A stretch of DNA of 64,000 nucleotides from Ipomoea triloba (GCF_003576645.1 NC_044918.1:31931252-31995251); one strand, 5' to 3'; shown: positions 20,414-32,555, counted from the first letter of the stretch. Notes: a model not told the origin generated them from the sequence alone. Program-made: numbers and translations.

Positions 20414-22430
20414 GTGGAGCTGATGAGGTTCGCTCAGAACATCGTGCCTGACGAAGCCAACAAGGCAAGGAGGTTCGTACGTGGACTGGATTGGGCCGTG
20501 AGAGGAGCGATTGCACCGTTTATGTGCACTACTCTCAAGGAGGCATATGACAGAGCATCCGACCACTACCAAGTGTACCTGGATCAACAGGAGGTCTACG
20601 GCAAGAATAAAAGGAAGGTTGATGATAGACAGGGGAAATTCAAGCCGGACAACAAGAAACCTAACCAGGGAAGATTTAATCCAATGCAAGGAAAAAGGAA
20701 GGGAGGAATGAATCAGAGGAGAAGTTCGACTTGCCGGAGATGTGGACGGGATCACCTCGGAGAGAATTGCCAAGGGGAGAAGATTAGGTGCTTCAAGTGC
20801 AGTTTCTTGGGGCACAAGTACTACGAGTGCCAAACCAGGATGGACAATTTTCGGGACCCCTCTCAGAAAAACAATCAAAGAGGAGGATTCGGTGGGAACA
20901 CCAGCCAGAAACCCGCGGGGGCAGGAAATGGAGGAGGCAACTTTCAACAAGGAAACCGGGGGAGGCCGACTAACGTAGCTCCAAATCCCACCAACAAAGG
21001 GAAAGCACCCGTGGGAGAAAGCAGCGCAGAAAACAAAGGCAAGATCTACGTCGTCAATAGCAGGCAAGCTCAGGCTAACGACATTGTGACCGGTACATTT
21101 CTTATTAACTCAGTACCTGGCTTAGTATTGTTCGATACGGGAGCTACCAATTCGTTTATATCATCTACATTTGCGGATAGATTAAAGTTAAGGCCTACTA
21201 TTGAGTTAGATTTGAATGTAAGAACTACCTCGGGAATAGTAGTAGCCTGTAAGGAGGGATATGACAATATCACAATAGAAATAGCAGGATCCAACTGTCC
21301 CGGAAACCTCATTCGTTTCGATCTAGAGGGTATTGATGTGGTACTAGGAATGGACTGGTTGGACAAGCATAGAGCCCAGATAGTATGCAGTGAGCGAAAG
21401 GTTGTCCTGCGAGGACCGAAAGGGAGGAGGATATCCTATCGAGGAATGGAAAAGCAACCTGAACCAAGGTTGATGACGATGCAGAGATTGAGGAAGTACG
21501 CTCGCAAGGGGTGTGAAGTGTACCTCTGTTTGATGCAAGAAGCTGGGATAGAAGAACCTGAAATAGATCGAATCCCAGTGGTGCATGAATTTCCCGATGT
21601 GTTTCCAGATGACCTCACGGAAATGCCGCCGGAGAGGGAAGTGGAATTCACCATCGACCTCGCACCAGGAACCGCACCAGTCTCGAAGGCGCCTTATCGA
21701 ATGGCACCGAAGGAGATGGAAGAGTTGAAGGCTCAACTGGCAGAGTTATTGAAGAAGGGATTCATCAGACAAAGTGTGTCACCTTGGGGCGCACCGGTAC
21801 TGTTTGTAAGGAAAAAGGATGGAAGCCTAAGACTGTGCATTGACTATAGAGAGCTCAACCGAGTCACAGTGAAGAACAGATACCCATTGCCCAGGATCGA
21901 CGATCTGTTTGATCAACTGAGGGGAGCGGGCGTGTTTTCAAAAATTGATTTACGGTCGGGGTATCACCAGGTGCGAGTCGCGGAGCAGGATATTTCCAAA
22001 ACCGCATTCTGGACTAGGTATGGGTACTACGAATTCACAATTATGCCGTTCGGAGTGACCAACGCACCAGGGACTTTCATGGACTTGATGAACAGGATTT
22101 TCCTTCCATACCTGGATAAGTTCATTGTTGTCTTCATATATGACATTTTGGTTTATTCTAAGACACCGGAAGAGCACGAAGAGCATCTTAGGACGGCGTT
22201 ACAAATGTTGAGGGAAAAGAAACTTTTCGCAAAACTTTCAAAATGCGAATTTTGGAAAGAGGAGGTAGCATTCCTGGGTCACATAATCACCAGGGAAGGA
22301 ATAGTAGTGGACCCAACTAAGATAAGAGTTGTAATGGAATGGGAACCACCCAAATCGGTTACAGAAGTCCGAAGTTTCTTGGGATTGGCAAGTTATTACA
22401 GGAGATTCGTCCAGGATTTCTCGAAGATAG
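20414..22430 (+). pseudogene. Tekay-like gag-protease-RT, contig copy 2
   Basis: Restarts at the same Gag codon as copy 1 and extends about 230 bases further into the RT connection ([20 protein letters not shown]) before the n at 22431. The last 40 bases carry three substitutions relative to copy 3 (22391, 22408, 22423), a pattern expected where a contig end was drawn from another family member. The active-site codon is again TAT (22139-22141). Confidence 0.8.
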
Positions 22431-22431
22431 N

Positions 22432-24845
22432 CGTTTATGTGCACTACTCTCAAGGAGGCATATGACAGAGCATCCGACCACTACCAAGTGTACCTGGATC
22501 AACAGGAGGTCTACGGCAAGAATAAAAGGAAGGTTGATGATAGACAGGGGAAATTCAAGCCGGACAACAAGAAACCTAACCAGGGAAGATTTAATCCAAT
22601 GCAAGGAAAAAGGAAGGGAGGAATGAATCAGAGGAGAAGTTCGACTTGCCGGAGATGTGGACGGGATCACCTCGGAGAGAATTGCCAAGGGGAGAAGATT
22701 AGGTGCTTCAAGTGCAGTTTCTTGGGGCACAAGTACTACGAGTGCCAAACCAGGATGGACAATTTTCGGGACCCCTCTCAGAAAAACAATCAAAGAGGAG
22801 GATTCGGTGGGAACACCAGCCAGAAACCCGCGGGGGCAGGAAATGGAGGAGGCAACTTTCAACAAGGAAACCGGGGGAGGCCGACTAACGTAGCTCCAAA
22901 TCCCACCAACAAAGGGAAAGCACCCGTGGGAGAAAGCAGCGCAGAAAACAAAGGCAAGATCTACGTCGTCAATAGCAGGCAAGCTCAGGCTAACGACATT
23001 GTGACCGGTACATTTCTTATTAACTCAGTACCTGGCTTAGTATTGTTCGATACGGGAGCTACCAATTCGTTTATATCATCTACATTTGCGGATAGATTAA
23101 AGTTAAGGCCTACTATTGAGTTAGATTTGAATGTAAGAACTACCTCGGGAATAGTAGTAGCCTGTAAGGAGGGATATGACAATATCACAATAGAAATAGC
23201 AGGATCCAACTGTCCCGGAAACCTCATTCGTTTCGATCTAGAGGGTATTGATGTGGTACTAGGAATGGACTGGTTGGACAAGCATAGAGCCCAGATAGTA
23301 TGCAGTGAGCGAAAGGTTGTCCTGCGAGGACCGAAAGGGAGGAGGATATCCTATCGAGGAATGGAAAAGCAACCTGAACCAAGGTTGATGACGATGCAGA
23401 GATTGAGGAAGTACGCTCGCAAGGGGTGTGAAGTGTACCTCTGTTTGATGCAAGAAGCTGGGATAGAAGAACCTGAAATAGATCGAATCCCAGTGGTGCA
23501 TGAATTTCCCGATGTGTTTCCAGATGACCTCACGGAAATGCCGCCGGAGAGGGAAGTGGAATTCACCATCGACCTCGCACCAGGAACCGCACCAGTCTCG
23601 AAGGCGCCTTATCGAATGGCACCGAAGGAGATGGAAGAGTTGAAGGCTCAACTGGCAGAGTTATTGAAGAAGGGATTCATCAGACAAAGTGTGTCACCTT
23701 GGGGCGCACCGGTACTGTTTGTAAGGAAAAAGGATGGAAGCCTAAGACTGTGCATTGACTATAGAGAGCTCAACCGAGTCACAGTGAAGAACAGATACCC
23801 ATTGCCCAGGATCGACGATCTGTTTGATCAACTGAGGGGAGCGGGCGTGTTTTCAAAAATTGATTTACGGTCGGGGTATCACCAGGTGCGAGTCGCGGAG
23901 CAGGATATTTCCAAAACCGCATTCTGGACTAGGTATGGGTACTACGAATTCACAATTATGCCGTTCGGAGTGACCAACGCACCAGGGACTTTCATGGACT
24001 TGATGAACAGGATTTTCCTTCCATACCTGGATAAGTTCATTGTTGTCTTCATATATGACATTTTGGTTTATTCTAAGACACCGGAAGAGCACGAAGAGCA
24101 TCTTAGGACGGCGTTACAAATGTTGAGGGAAAAGAAACTTTTCGCAAAACTTTCAAAATGCGAATTTTGGAAAGAGGAGGTAGCATTCCTGGGTCACATA
24201 ATCACCAGGGAAGGAATAGTAGTGGACCCAACTAAGATAAGAGTTGTAATGGAATGGGAACCACCCAAATCGGTTACAGAAGTCCGAAGTTTCTTGGGAT
24301 TGGCAGGTTATTACAGGAGATTTGTCCAGGATTTCTCAAAGATAGCAAGACCTTTGACCAATCTGCTCAAGAAGACTACCAAGTACAGTTGGAGTGGAGA
24401 ATGCGAGCATGCGTTCCAGGAACTCAAGAAGAGGTTAACAACTGCCCCAGTGTTAACCTTACCTGTGGGAACGGAAGGCTATGAACTATACACAGATGCG
24501 TCTCACAAAGGACTGGGATGTGTCTTGATGCAACATGGAAGGGTAATAGCTTACGCATCTCGTCAACTAAAACCACATGAGGCTAACTACCCAACCCACG
24601 ATCTGGAACTAGCAGCTGTGGTGTTTGCCCTCAAAATCTGGCGACATTATCTTTATGGAGTCACTTGCAAGATCTTTACGGATCATCAGAGCTTGAAGTA
24701 CATCTTCACTCAAAGGGATCTTAACTTAAGGCAAAGGAGATGGTTGGAGTTAATCAAGAACTACGATATGGAAATCCAATACCAAGAGGGTAAGGCAAAC
24801 AAGGTAGCAGATGCTTTGAGCCGAAAGCCAAATCATGCTCTCTAG
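22432..24845 (+). pseudogene. Tekay-like gag(C-term)-protease-RT-RNase H, best continuous copy
   Basis: An 802-codon open segment: zinc knuckles (about residues 67-100), protease motif [10 protein letters not shown] (about 205), RT from about 430 with [12 protein letters not shown] and [10 protein letters not shown], and RNase H from about 680 ([33 protein letters not shown]). At residue 540 the first catalytic Asp of the FIDD motif is Tyr (TAT, 24054-24056), which should abolish metal binding and polymerisation. The segment ends at TAG 24843-24845, where family members normally read on into integrase. A second in-frame TAG follows at 24876-24878. Together these make the polyprotein non-functional. 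Confidence 0.85.
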
Positions 24846-25785
24846 GTATTACCTGAACAATTATGCAAGGATTTTTAGAAACTCAATCTGGAAATAATAA
24901 TATGTGGTCAGGTAGAACAAGAGATGAAGCTATATTACCTGTCGGCCACTCCAGCCCTATTTGAAGAGATCAAACAAGCCCAAGGAGAGGACGACTGGGT
25001 AAAGAATATCAAAGAGAAGATGGTGGATGGAAAACAGGGTCCATTTGAATTGCATCCGGATGGGAGCATGAGATTCCAAGGCAGATGGATTATACCTGCA
25101 AGTTGTAAGGAATTAATGAACCAAATAATGAGAGAAGGTCACAACACACCTTATTCTGTCCATCCAGGAGGGGACAAACTGTACAAGGATCTGAGGCAAA
25201 ATTTCTGGTGGATGGGCATGAAGAAAGATATTGCAGGATTTGTTGCTAAATGCTTGAATTGCCAAAAGGTTAAAGCAGAGCGAAGTAAGCCGAAAGGTTT
25301 GCTACAACCGTTGGAGATTCCTCAATGGAAGTGGGATTCAATCTCCATAGACTTTGTGGGAGGATTGCCAAGGACAAGAGCCAGAAATGACCAAGTATGG
25401 GTTGTTGTTGATCGGTTAACCAAGACAGCAAGATTTATTCCGATGAACAAAACCTGGTCAATGGAGAAAATGGCAAGAGCCTACATCAAATACGTGGTTA
25501 AATATCACGGGATAGCACGTGATATTATTTCAGACCGAGATTCATGGTTCTTATCGAGATTTTGGGAAACATTACAGGTAGCCATGGGTACGCAACTCAA
25601 GATGAGCACAGCATTTCATCCTGCCACCGATGGTCAAACGGAGCGAACAATCCAAACCTTGGAAGATATGCTCAGAGGTTGTGCACTCGATTTCCAGGGT
25701 TCGTGGGATGAGCAGTTGGATCTAATTGAATTCTCATACAATAACAGCTATCATGCCACTATAAAAATGGCTCCTTACGAAGCAT
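24846..25785 (+). pseudogene. Tekay-like integrase, contig copy 1 (partial)
   Basis: After the two in-frame stops the same frame continues as integrase (open from 24924): HHCC zinc-binding domain, DDE core and the GKP-side helix region up to MAPYEA, ending at the n at 25786. It is identical to 26135-26996 at an offset of 1211. Described under the complete copy. Confidence 0.8.
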
Positions 25786-25786
25786 N

Positions 25787-26056
25787 CACGAGGCTAACTA
25801 CCCAACCCACGATCTGGAACTAGCAGCTGTGGTGTTTGCCCTCAAAATCTGGCGACATTATCTTTATGGAGTCACTTGCAAGATCTTTACGGATCATCAG
25901 AGCTTGAAGTACATCTTCACTCAAAGGGATCTTAACTTAAGGCAAAGGAGATGGTTGGAGTTAATCAAGAACTACGATATGGAAATCCAATACCAAGAGG
26001 GTAAGGCAAACAAGGTAGCAGATGCTTTGAGCCGAAAGCCAAATCATGCTCTCTAG
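25787..26056 (+). pseudogene. RNase H C-terminal part, contig overlap copy
   Basis: Restarts within RNase H ([16 protein letters not shown], matching 24618 onward) and ends at the same TAG, here 26054-26056. It carries no independent information except that the stop is present on a second contig, which argues that the nonsense codon is real. Confidence 0.8.
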
Positions 26057-26134
26057 GTATTACCTGAACAATTATGCAAGGATTTTTAGAAACTCAATCT
26101 GGAAATAATAATATGTGGTCAGGTAGAACAAGAG

Positions 26135-27607
26135 ATGAAGCTATATTACCTGTCGGCCACTCCAGCCCTATTTGAAGAGATCAAACAAGCCCAAGGAGAG
26201 GACGACTGGGTAAAGAATATCAAAGAGAAGATGGTGGATGGAAAACAGGGTCCATTTGAATTGCATCCGGATGGGAGCATGAGATTCCAAGGCAGATGGA
26301 TTATACCTGCAAGTTGTAAGGAATTAATGAACCAAATAATGAGAGAAGGTCACAACACACCTTATTCTGTCCATCCAGGAGGGGACAAACTGTACAAGGA
26401 TCTGAGGCAAAATTTCTGGTGGATGGGCATGAAGAAAGATATTGCAGGATTTGTTGCTAAATGCTTGAATTGCCAAAAGGTTAAAGCAGAGCGAAGTAAG
26501 CCGAAAGGTTTGCTACAACCGTTGGAGATTCCTCAATGGAAGTGGGATTCAATCTCCATAGACTTTGTGGGAGGATTGCCAAGGACAAGAGCCAGAAATG
26601 ACCAAGTATGGGTTGTTGTTGATCGGTTAACCAAGACAGCAAGATTTATTCCGATGAACAAAACCTGGTCAATGGAGAAAATGGCAAGAGCCTACATCAA
26701 ATACGTGGTTAAATATCACGGGATAGCACGTGATATTATTTCAGACCGAGATTCATGGTTCTTATCGAGATTTTGGGAAACATTACAGGTAGCCATGGGT
26801 ACGCAACTCAAGATGAGCACAGCATTTCATCCTGCCACCGATGGTCAAACGGAGCGAACAATCCAAACCTTGGAAGATATGCTCAGAGGTTGTGCACTCG
26901 ATTTCCAGGGTTCGTGGGATGAGCAGTTGGATCTAATTGAATTCTCATACAATAACAGCTATCATGCCACTATAAAAATGGCTCCTTACGAAGCATTATA
27001 TGGACAAAAGTGTCGAAGTCCTCTATGTTGGAGCGATAAAAGTGATGCTGTTATTCTTGGACCCCAATACTTACAAGAAACCATTGAAGCAATCAAAGTG
27101 ATTCAGGGAAGAATGAAAATCGCACAAGATCGCCAGAACTCCTATGCTGATCTAAAGCGACAATTCATAGAGTACCAGGTGGGAGAGAAAGTGTTATTGA
27201 AAGTCTCACCCACTAAAGGGGTCAAAAGATTTGGAAGGAAGGGGAAACTGATCCCTCGATTTATAGGACCCTATGAAATTTTAGAAAGAGTGGGAAATCT
27301 AGCATACCGATTGGCCCTACCCATCGAGCTGGACAGAGTACATAATGTGTTTCATGTCTCTCAATTGAAACGATATGTACCTGATGTATCTCATGTACTG
27401 GAGCCGGAGGGACTAACAATGGAAGACTCATTGACGAATGAAGAAAGGCGGACTCAAATCTTGGATTCTAAAACCCGAGACACGAGGAGGAAGTCGATCA
27501 GGATGATCAAAGTTCAATGGTCAAACCATAGCCCAGAAGAAGCCACCTGGGAATTGGAAGACGTGATGATGAAACGTTATCCAGAATTGTTCAACTCAGG
27601 TAAGTAG
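26135..27607 (+). CDS. Tekay-like integrase with C-terminal chromodomain
   Basis: 490 codons open from the Met to TAG at 27605-27607. Zinc domain H73, H80, C110 and C113; catalytic triad D143 (SIDFVGG), D204 (SDRDSWF) and E240 (DGQTERT). A GPYEILERVG linker is followed by a chromodomain-like end (about residues 430-488: RMIKVQWSNHSPEEATWE ... YPELF). In this clade the chromodomain is thought to bind histone marks and steer integration into heterochromatin. All catalytic residues are intact, so integrase may have outlived RT. In the living element this would be part of the gag-pol polyprotein; the Met is only the first after the upstream stops. Confidence 0.85.
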   Translation: MKLYYLSATPALFEEIKQAQGEDDWVKNIKEKMVDGKQGPFELHPDGSMRFQGRWIIPASCKELMNQIMREGHNTPYSVHPGGDKLYKDLRQNFWWMGMKKDIAGFVAKCLNCQKVKAERSKPKGLLQPLEIPQWKWDSISIDFVGGLPRTRARNDQVWVVVDRLTKTARFIPMNKTWSMEKMARAYIKYVVKYHGIARDIISDRDSWFLSRFWETLQVAMGTQLKMSTAFHPATDGQTERTIQTLEDMLRGCALDFQGSWDEQLDLIEFSYNNSYHATIKMAPYEALYGQKCRSPLCWSDKSDAVILGPQYLQETIEAIKVIQGRMKIAQDRQNSYADLKRQFIEYQVGEKVLLKVSPTKGVKRFGRKGKLIPRFIGPYEILERVGNLAYRLALPIELDRVHNVFHVSQLKRYVPDVSHVLEPEGLTMEDSLTNEERRTQILDSKTRDTRRKSIRMIKVQWSNHSPEEATWELEDVMMKRYPELFNSGK

Positions 27608-27764
27608 AGTCAATCTACTTGTTACGTACCTAAGATACCTGATGTGCAATGTTCTGTGTGCTAAATGCCGTATGTGTGCATGAAAGTAGGGAGCGGTCTG
27701 CTGTGAAACCTTAGGTACTAGAAGGTAAGTTTCGGGGACGAAACTATTCTTAAGGAGGGTAGAC
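27608..27764 (+). other. 3' untranslated region and polypurine tract of the Tekay-like element
   Basis: Short spacer ending in the purine run TAAGGAGGGTAGAC (27751-27764) right before the 3' LTR start TATAACCCC. The preceding TTCGGGGACGAAACT is a familiar chromovirus motif. The LTR begins TA instead of TG, a G-to-A change relative to the 5' LTR. Confidence 0.8.
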
Positions 27765-29065
27765 TATAACCCCTCACCTATTCCAGTAAGATTAAGATTC
27801 GAAAAAAATATTTCTTTAGGCTATGACATACATGAGATGATCTCCCGATACTTCAAAAGAATTATTATAAGTGAGAATAGTTGTTAATAAGCTGCGAACC
27901 TACGTACCGGTCGCGAACCGTAAGAATTTTAGGAACTGGTGTTCGGACCCGATTGTCCTAGGAAATGGATTATTAGACACCATACCAGTATTCTTGAATT
28001 TCCTATTTAATTAAATTAGCCCATAGCAGTGAAAATTTATTTTGATCGTACATCGCTAAATTTCGCGGTGCACCGAACCTAGCCCAATTTTAAGTTTCAG
28101 TCTGGGATAAATTTTTGGTTTCGAAAATTATTTTATTTAAATTAGTTTCTACCGAGAATTCATCTGTTTTAATCCCGATCAGTCTAGCTAAGATATTTTT
28201 CCAAGATCAAACCATAGGAAAGTGACACTTGTCACAAATTGTTACCACATATTGGGTGAAGACTAGTCAACCAAGTGGAGTAAATATTATAAGGCAATTT
28301 TTTTCCCATTTCCCTTTGTTATTGCCGAAATAGAGAGAGAGAGAGAGTAGAGTGTGATCTTCATCATCTTCATCAAGCTTCAAGACTCCATAGCTAGCAA
28401 GTTCTTCCTAGATCTCCAAATATTCGGTAAAACTTCAATTTTATTTCGTAAATAGCTTTATTTTCCCTCGTAGAACATGAATCTAAGTTAAGATTTCTTA
28501 AATTATGTGTTATGTTGTTGGTGGAATCTTAGGGTTTTAAGGTGAAATTGGGGAAATCAACTCCAAGAGTCTTCTACGAGACTAGTAACCCGGTTGAGGT
28601 AAGGAATCCCTTTAATTGGTTGAGGTTGTTTGAAACTAGATAATTGATAGCTAGGTTATGAATTGTTGTTGATTTGTGTACATGAAAACCTATGTGATGT
28701 GAAGATTATGTCTTATTTGTATAGCAAGGATATGATAGGTGTACATATACTATGAAGAAGGGGAATTATGTATTTATGTGTATATATATATGTATGTGCC
28801 GTGTATGTATATATATATGTGGGTGTGTGTGTGTGCCGTGTATAGATATATGTGTGTGTGTGTGTGTGTGTGTGCCGAATACATATACATATATATATAT
28901 ATGGTATAAAATGTCACATTTTGAGTGTAAGCATATGGTATGTCTAAACCGTAAATATATATGTTGTTATGAAGAAGTGTAATGCTACGAAGTTAGGCAC
29001 ATGTGTTATGTAGGTAGTGTTACATATGTGTGAACATATAAATAATATAAGGAGGTGGTATTAGG
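27765..29065 (+). mobile_element. Tekay-like 3' LTR, truncated contig copy
   Basis: First 1.3 kb of the 3' LTR, ending at the n at 29066. It is the same sequence as 29522-30822 at an offset of 1757. It contains the uninterrupted TATAGATATATG(TG)n sequence that is the empty counterpart of the hAT insertion in the 5' LTR. Confidence 0.8.
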
Positions 29066-29066
29066 N

Positions 29067-29364
29067 ATTGGCCCTACCCATCGAGCTGGACAGAGTACAT
29101 AATGTGTTTCATGTCTCTCAATTGAAACGATATGTACCTGATGTATCTCATGTACTGGAGCCGGAGGGACTAACAATGGAAGACTCATTGACGAATGAAG
29201 AAAGGCGGACTCAAATCTTGGATTCTAAAACCCGAGACACGAGGAGGAAGTCGATCAGGATGATCAAAGTTCAATGGTCAAACCATAGCCCAGAAGAAGC
29301 CACCTGGGAATTGGAAGACGTGATGATGAAACGTTATCCAGAATTGTTCAACTCAGGTAAGTAG
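29067..29364 (+). pseudogene. Integrase C-terminus and chromodomain, contig overlap copy
   Basis: Restarts at LPIELDRVHNVFHVSQLK (27310 onward) and repeats the chromodomain to the same stop. It duplicates the end of the pol gene because the next contig overlaps by 1757 bases. Confidence 0.85.
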
Positions 29365-30762
29365 AGTCAATCTACTTGTTACGTACCTAAGATACCTGAT
29401 GTGCAATGTTCTGTGTGCTAAATGCCGTATGTGTGCATGAAAGTAGGGAGCGGTCTGCTGTGAAACCTTAGGTACTAGAAGGTAAGTTTCGGGGACGAAA
29501 CTATTCTTAAGGAGGGTAGACTATAACCCCTCACCTATTCCAGTAAGATTAAGATTCGAAAAAAATATTTCTTTAGGCTATGACATACATGAGATGATCT
29601 CCCGATACTTCAAAAGAATTATTATAAGTGAGAATAGTTGTTAATAAGCTGCGAACCTACGTACCGGTCGCGAACCGTAAGAATTTTAGGAACTGGTGTT
29701 CGGACCCGATTGTCCTAGGAAATGGATTATTAGACACCATACCAGTATTCTTGAATTTCCTATTTAATTAAATTAGCCCATAGCAGTGAAAATTTATTTT
29801 GATCGTACATCGCTAAATTTCGCGGTGCACCGAACCTAGCCCAATTTTAAGTTTCAGTCTGGGATAAATTTTTGGTTTCGAAAATTATTTTATTTAAATT
29901 AGTTTCTACCGAGAATTCATCTGTTTTAATCCCGATCAGTCTAGCTAAGATATTTTTCCAAGATCAAACCATAGGAAAGTGACACTTGTCACAAATTGTT
30001 ACCACATATTGGGTGAAGACTAGTCAACCAAGTGGAGTAAATATTATAAGGCAATTTTTTTCCCATTTCCCTTTGTTATTGCCGAAATAGAGAGAGAGAG
30101 AGAGTAGAGTGTGATCTTCATCATCTTCATCAAGCTTCAAGACTCCATAGCTAGCAAGTTCTTCCTAGATCTCCAAATATTCGGTAAAACTTCAATTTTA
30201 TTTCGTAAATAGCTTTATTTTCCCTCGTAGAACATGAATCTAAGTTAAGATTTCTTAAATTATGTGTTATGTTGTTGGTGGAATCTTAGGGTTTTAAGGT
30301 GAAATTGGGGAAATCAACTCCAAGAGTCTTCTACGAGACTAGTAACCCGGTTGAGGTAAGGAATCCCTTTAATTGGTTGAGGTTGTTTGAAACTAGATAA
30401 TTGATAGCTAGGTTATGAATTGTTGTTGATTTGTGTACATGAAAACCTATGTGATGTGAAGATTATGTCTTATTTGTATAGCAAGGATATGATAGGTGTA
30501 CATATACTATGAAGAAGGGGAATTATGTATTTATGTGTATATATATATGTATGTGCCGTGTATGTATATATATATGTGGGTGTGTGTGTGTGCCGTGTAT
30601 AGATATATGTGTGTGTGTGTGTGTGTGTGTGCCGAATACATATACATATATATATATATGGTATAAAATGTCACATTTTGAGTGTAAGCATATGGTATGT
30701 CTAAACCGTAAATATATATGTTGTTATGAAGAAGTGTAATGCTACGAAGTTAGGCACATGTG

Positions 30763-30846
30763 TTATGTAGGTAGTGTTACATATGTGTGAACATATAAAT
30801 AATATTATGTAGGTAGTGTTACATATGTGTGAACATATAAATAATA
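30763..30846 (+). repeat. Exact 42-bp tandem duplication (3' LTR, 1)
   Basis: Unit TTATGTAGGT...AATAATA at 30763-30804 and 30805-30846. The 5' LTR (about 15238-15279) has one copy. Confidence 0.9.
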
Positions 30847-30857
30847 TAAGGAGGTGG

Positions 30858-30941
30858 TATTAGGTGTATATAAAGAATATATGTACTTTGAGGGTTATGT
30901 ATTAGGTGTATATAAAGAATATATGTACTTTGAGGGTTATG
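30858..30941 (+). repeat. Exact 42-bp tandem duplication (3' LTR, 2)
   Basis: Unit TATTAGGTGT...GGTTATG at 30858-30899 and 30900-30941. Single copy in the 5' LTR. Confidence 0.9.
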
Positions 30942-30956
30942 CCCATTTTAAGGTTG

Positions 30957-31040
30957 GGAAGTGTATATGATATATGCATCGAGATGTAAATGTGTCAAGG
31001 AAGTGTATATGATATATGCATCGAGATGTAAATGTGTCAA
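30957..31040 (+). repeat. Exact 42-bp tandem duplication (3' LTR, 3)
   Basis: Unit GGAAGTGTAT...TGTGTCAA at 30957-30998 and 30999-31040. Single copy in the 5' LTR. Confidence 0.9.
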
Positions 31041-32117
31041 ACATGATACCTATGTGAAAAATGTGGTGTTGAAAATGTATAATAGTTACACTTGAATCGC
31101 CATTGTGAAAGCTTGTTAGTGTACTATCCAAATGTTTTGCAAAAGAAAAGGGAATCTCTGGGTTTGGTTAAAGGGGGAATCAATTTCCAAGTATTGGAAT
31201 TGACCCAAGTATGTCCAAAATATTTTCAATGCAAGAAAAGGGAAAAGGTAGAAAAATGCTTTTCAAACCTTAGTTCTAGTAAAAGTGGTGAAGAACCTTG
31301 TTAATCTACGGGATAAAGATGCGCTTAAAGTGCCTTTCCCGCATGATGGTTATGTGTATGATCATTCATACTGTGGGCGAAGCTTATTCGCCGAGTACTA
31401 TATCACCCGGAAGGAAAAGGTACTCCTACGGGGGTGTGCACACTTAAGTATAGTCACTCTATGTTCGAGTAGGTGTCGTTCTTATGAACCTAGTGAGGCT
31501 AGCTAGGAATCATTCCAACGCTCCTATAAGTCCAGGGGATCAATATTAGACCGGGCGATGACCACTGAACCCGAGTTCAACGATCCAAGTGGTCAAAAGT
31601 GGAGAAAGAACTCCAGAGGCCTCACACTTTCTATCTAGGACCAAGTGAAATTTTGAAATATGAATGTAGTTACGCCGTAGCTATGGGAAAGAGAGATGTG
31701 ACAAGTATTTAAGTACTCAAAGGTTGCGGGTGATCTCTCTCTTTGAAAAGTGAAAACTGATGAGAATTTCCTTATGAGGGAAAGGTTTTTCAAATAAAGT
31801 GATTACGAGCAAAATGTGGGATTTGTGTTTTCCATTACTTACTGATATGCTTAAATGTTTAATAATACATTCTTTGGGTAAGTAAATGATTATCAAATGA
31901 CCTCGTCAATAGGGAAAATGATTCGAGATGGTATTGAATTTTGCTTATTGTGTGTGCAAGTTGCTATTTATAACTGTTGCAGGTAGAACCTCTGCCGATG
32001 AGTAAGGTATAGGGTTTCCATGTAAAAGTTTTGAAAAACCTTTATTTAGTTTTGAATAATCCGCGGATATCCTTACTTAGCCGTCGTGCTAACTACACTT
32101 CACTGTGTTCCTAACAG

Positions 32118-32555
32118 ATGCAATCTAGTGTTAGTTCCTGTAGCCCGGTGAATTCCGGAAGTTCACCGGAGTATGTTTGTGAAGGCATGGATTACGATGT
32201 GTACATACAGATGATGGAGGGTGAAGACCCATACGCACCTGGTTATGCTCCTGTAGCTCCCATCAACCCATATACTCCTGTAGCTCCGTCGGCCCCTTTT
32301 GTTTTTTGCCCTGTTATGGATAAGATCCAGGCTTCTTATGGCTTTTACCCCATAGAGCCTTTAGAGGGTAGCGATCCCCTTGAGTTCATAGTGCATTACC
32401 CTTACCCTTGGGACCCTAGCCCTCGGGACTGCTGGGATGAATGGTCGATGGTCATAACCACCTCTCGGTTTTTGGACCATATCACCTGGTACGAGGGGGA
32501 GTGGCACCTGGTCTGGGGAGAGTTCACCGGCCTCGTGTACCGGATGATTGACTAG
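32118..32555 (+). CDS. LTR-embedded 145-codon ORF (3' LTR copy)
   Basis: Partner of 16550-16987. The ATG again follows TTCCTAACAG directly. Substitutions relative to the 5' copy include Asp-to-Tyr in PINPDTPVAP, Ser-to-Phe, Glu-to-Lys, Pro-to-Leu near the end and Glu-to-Asp at the last codon; no stop or frameshift has arisen. As part of the 3' LTR this copy would lie downstream of the genomic poly(A) site, but it could be read from the LTR's own promoter. Confidence 0.4.
   Translation: MQSSVSSCSPVNSGSSPEYVCEGMDYDVYIQMMEGEDPYAPGYAPVAPINPYTPVAPSAPFVFCPVMDKIQASYGFYPIEPLEGSDPLEFIVHYPYPWDPSPRDCWDEWSMVITTSRFLDHITWYEGEWHLVWGEFTGLVYRMID

Noticed and set aside
18630..24845. Genuine tandem amplification of gypsy gag-pol
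   Set aside because: Every copy boundary is an n and no LTR, PPT or target duplicate separates the copies; identity is essentially complete away from contig tips.
28752..28982. 76-codon frame, repeated at 30509
   Set aside because: Translation of the LTR microsatellite; the repeat is a contig overlap.
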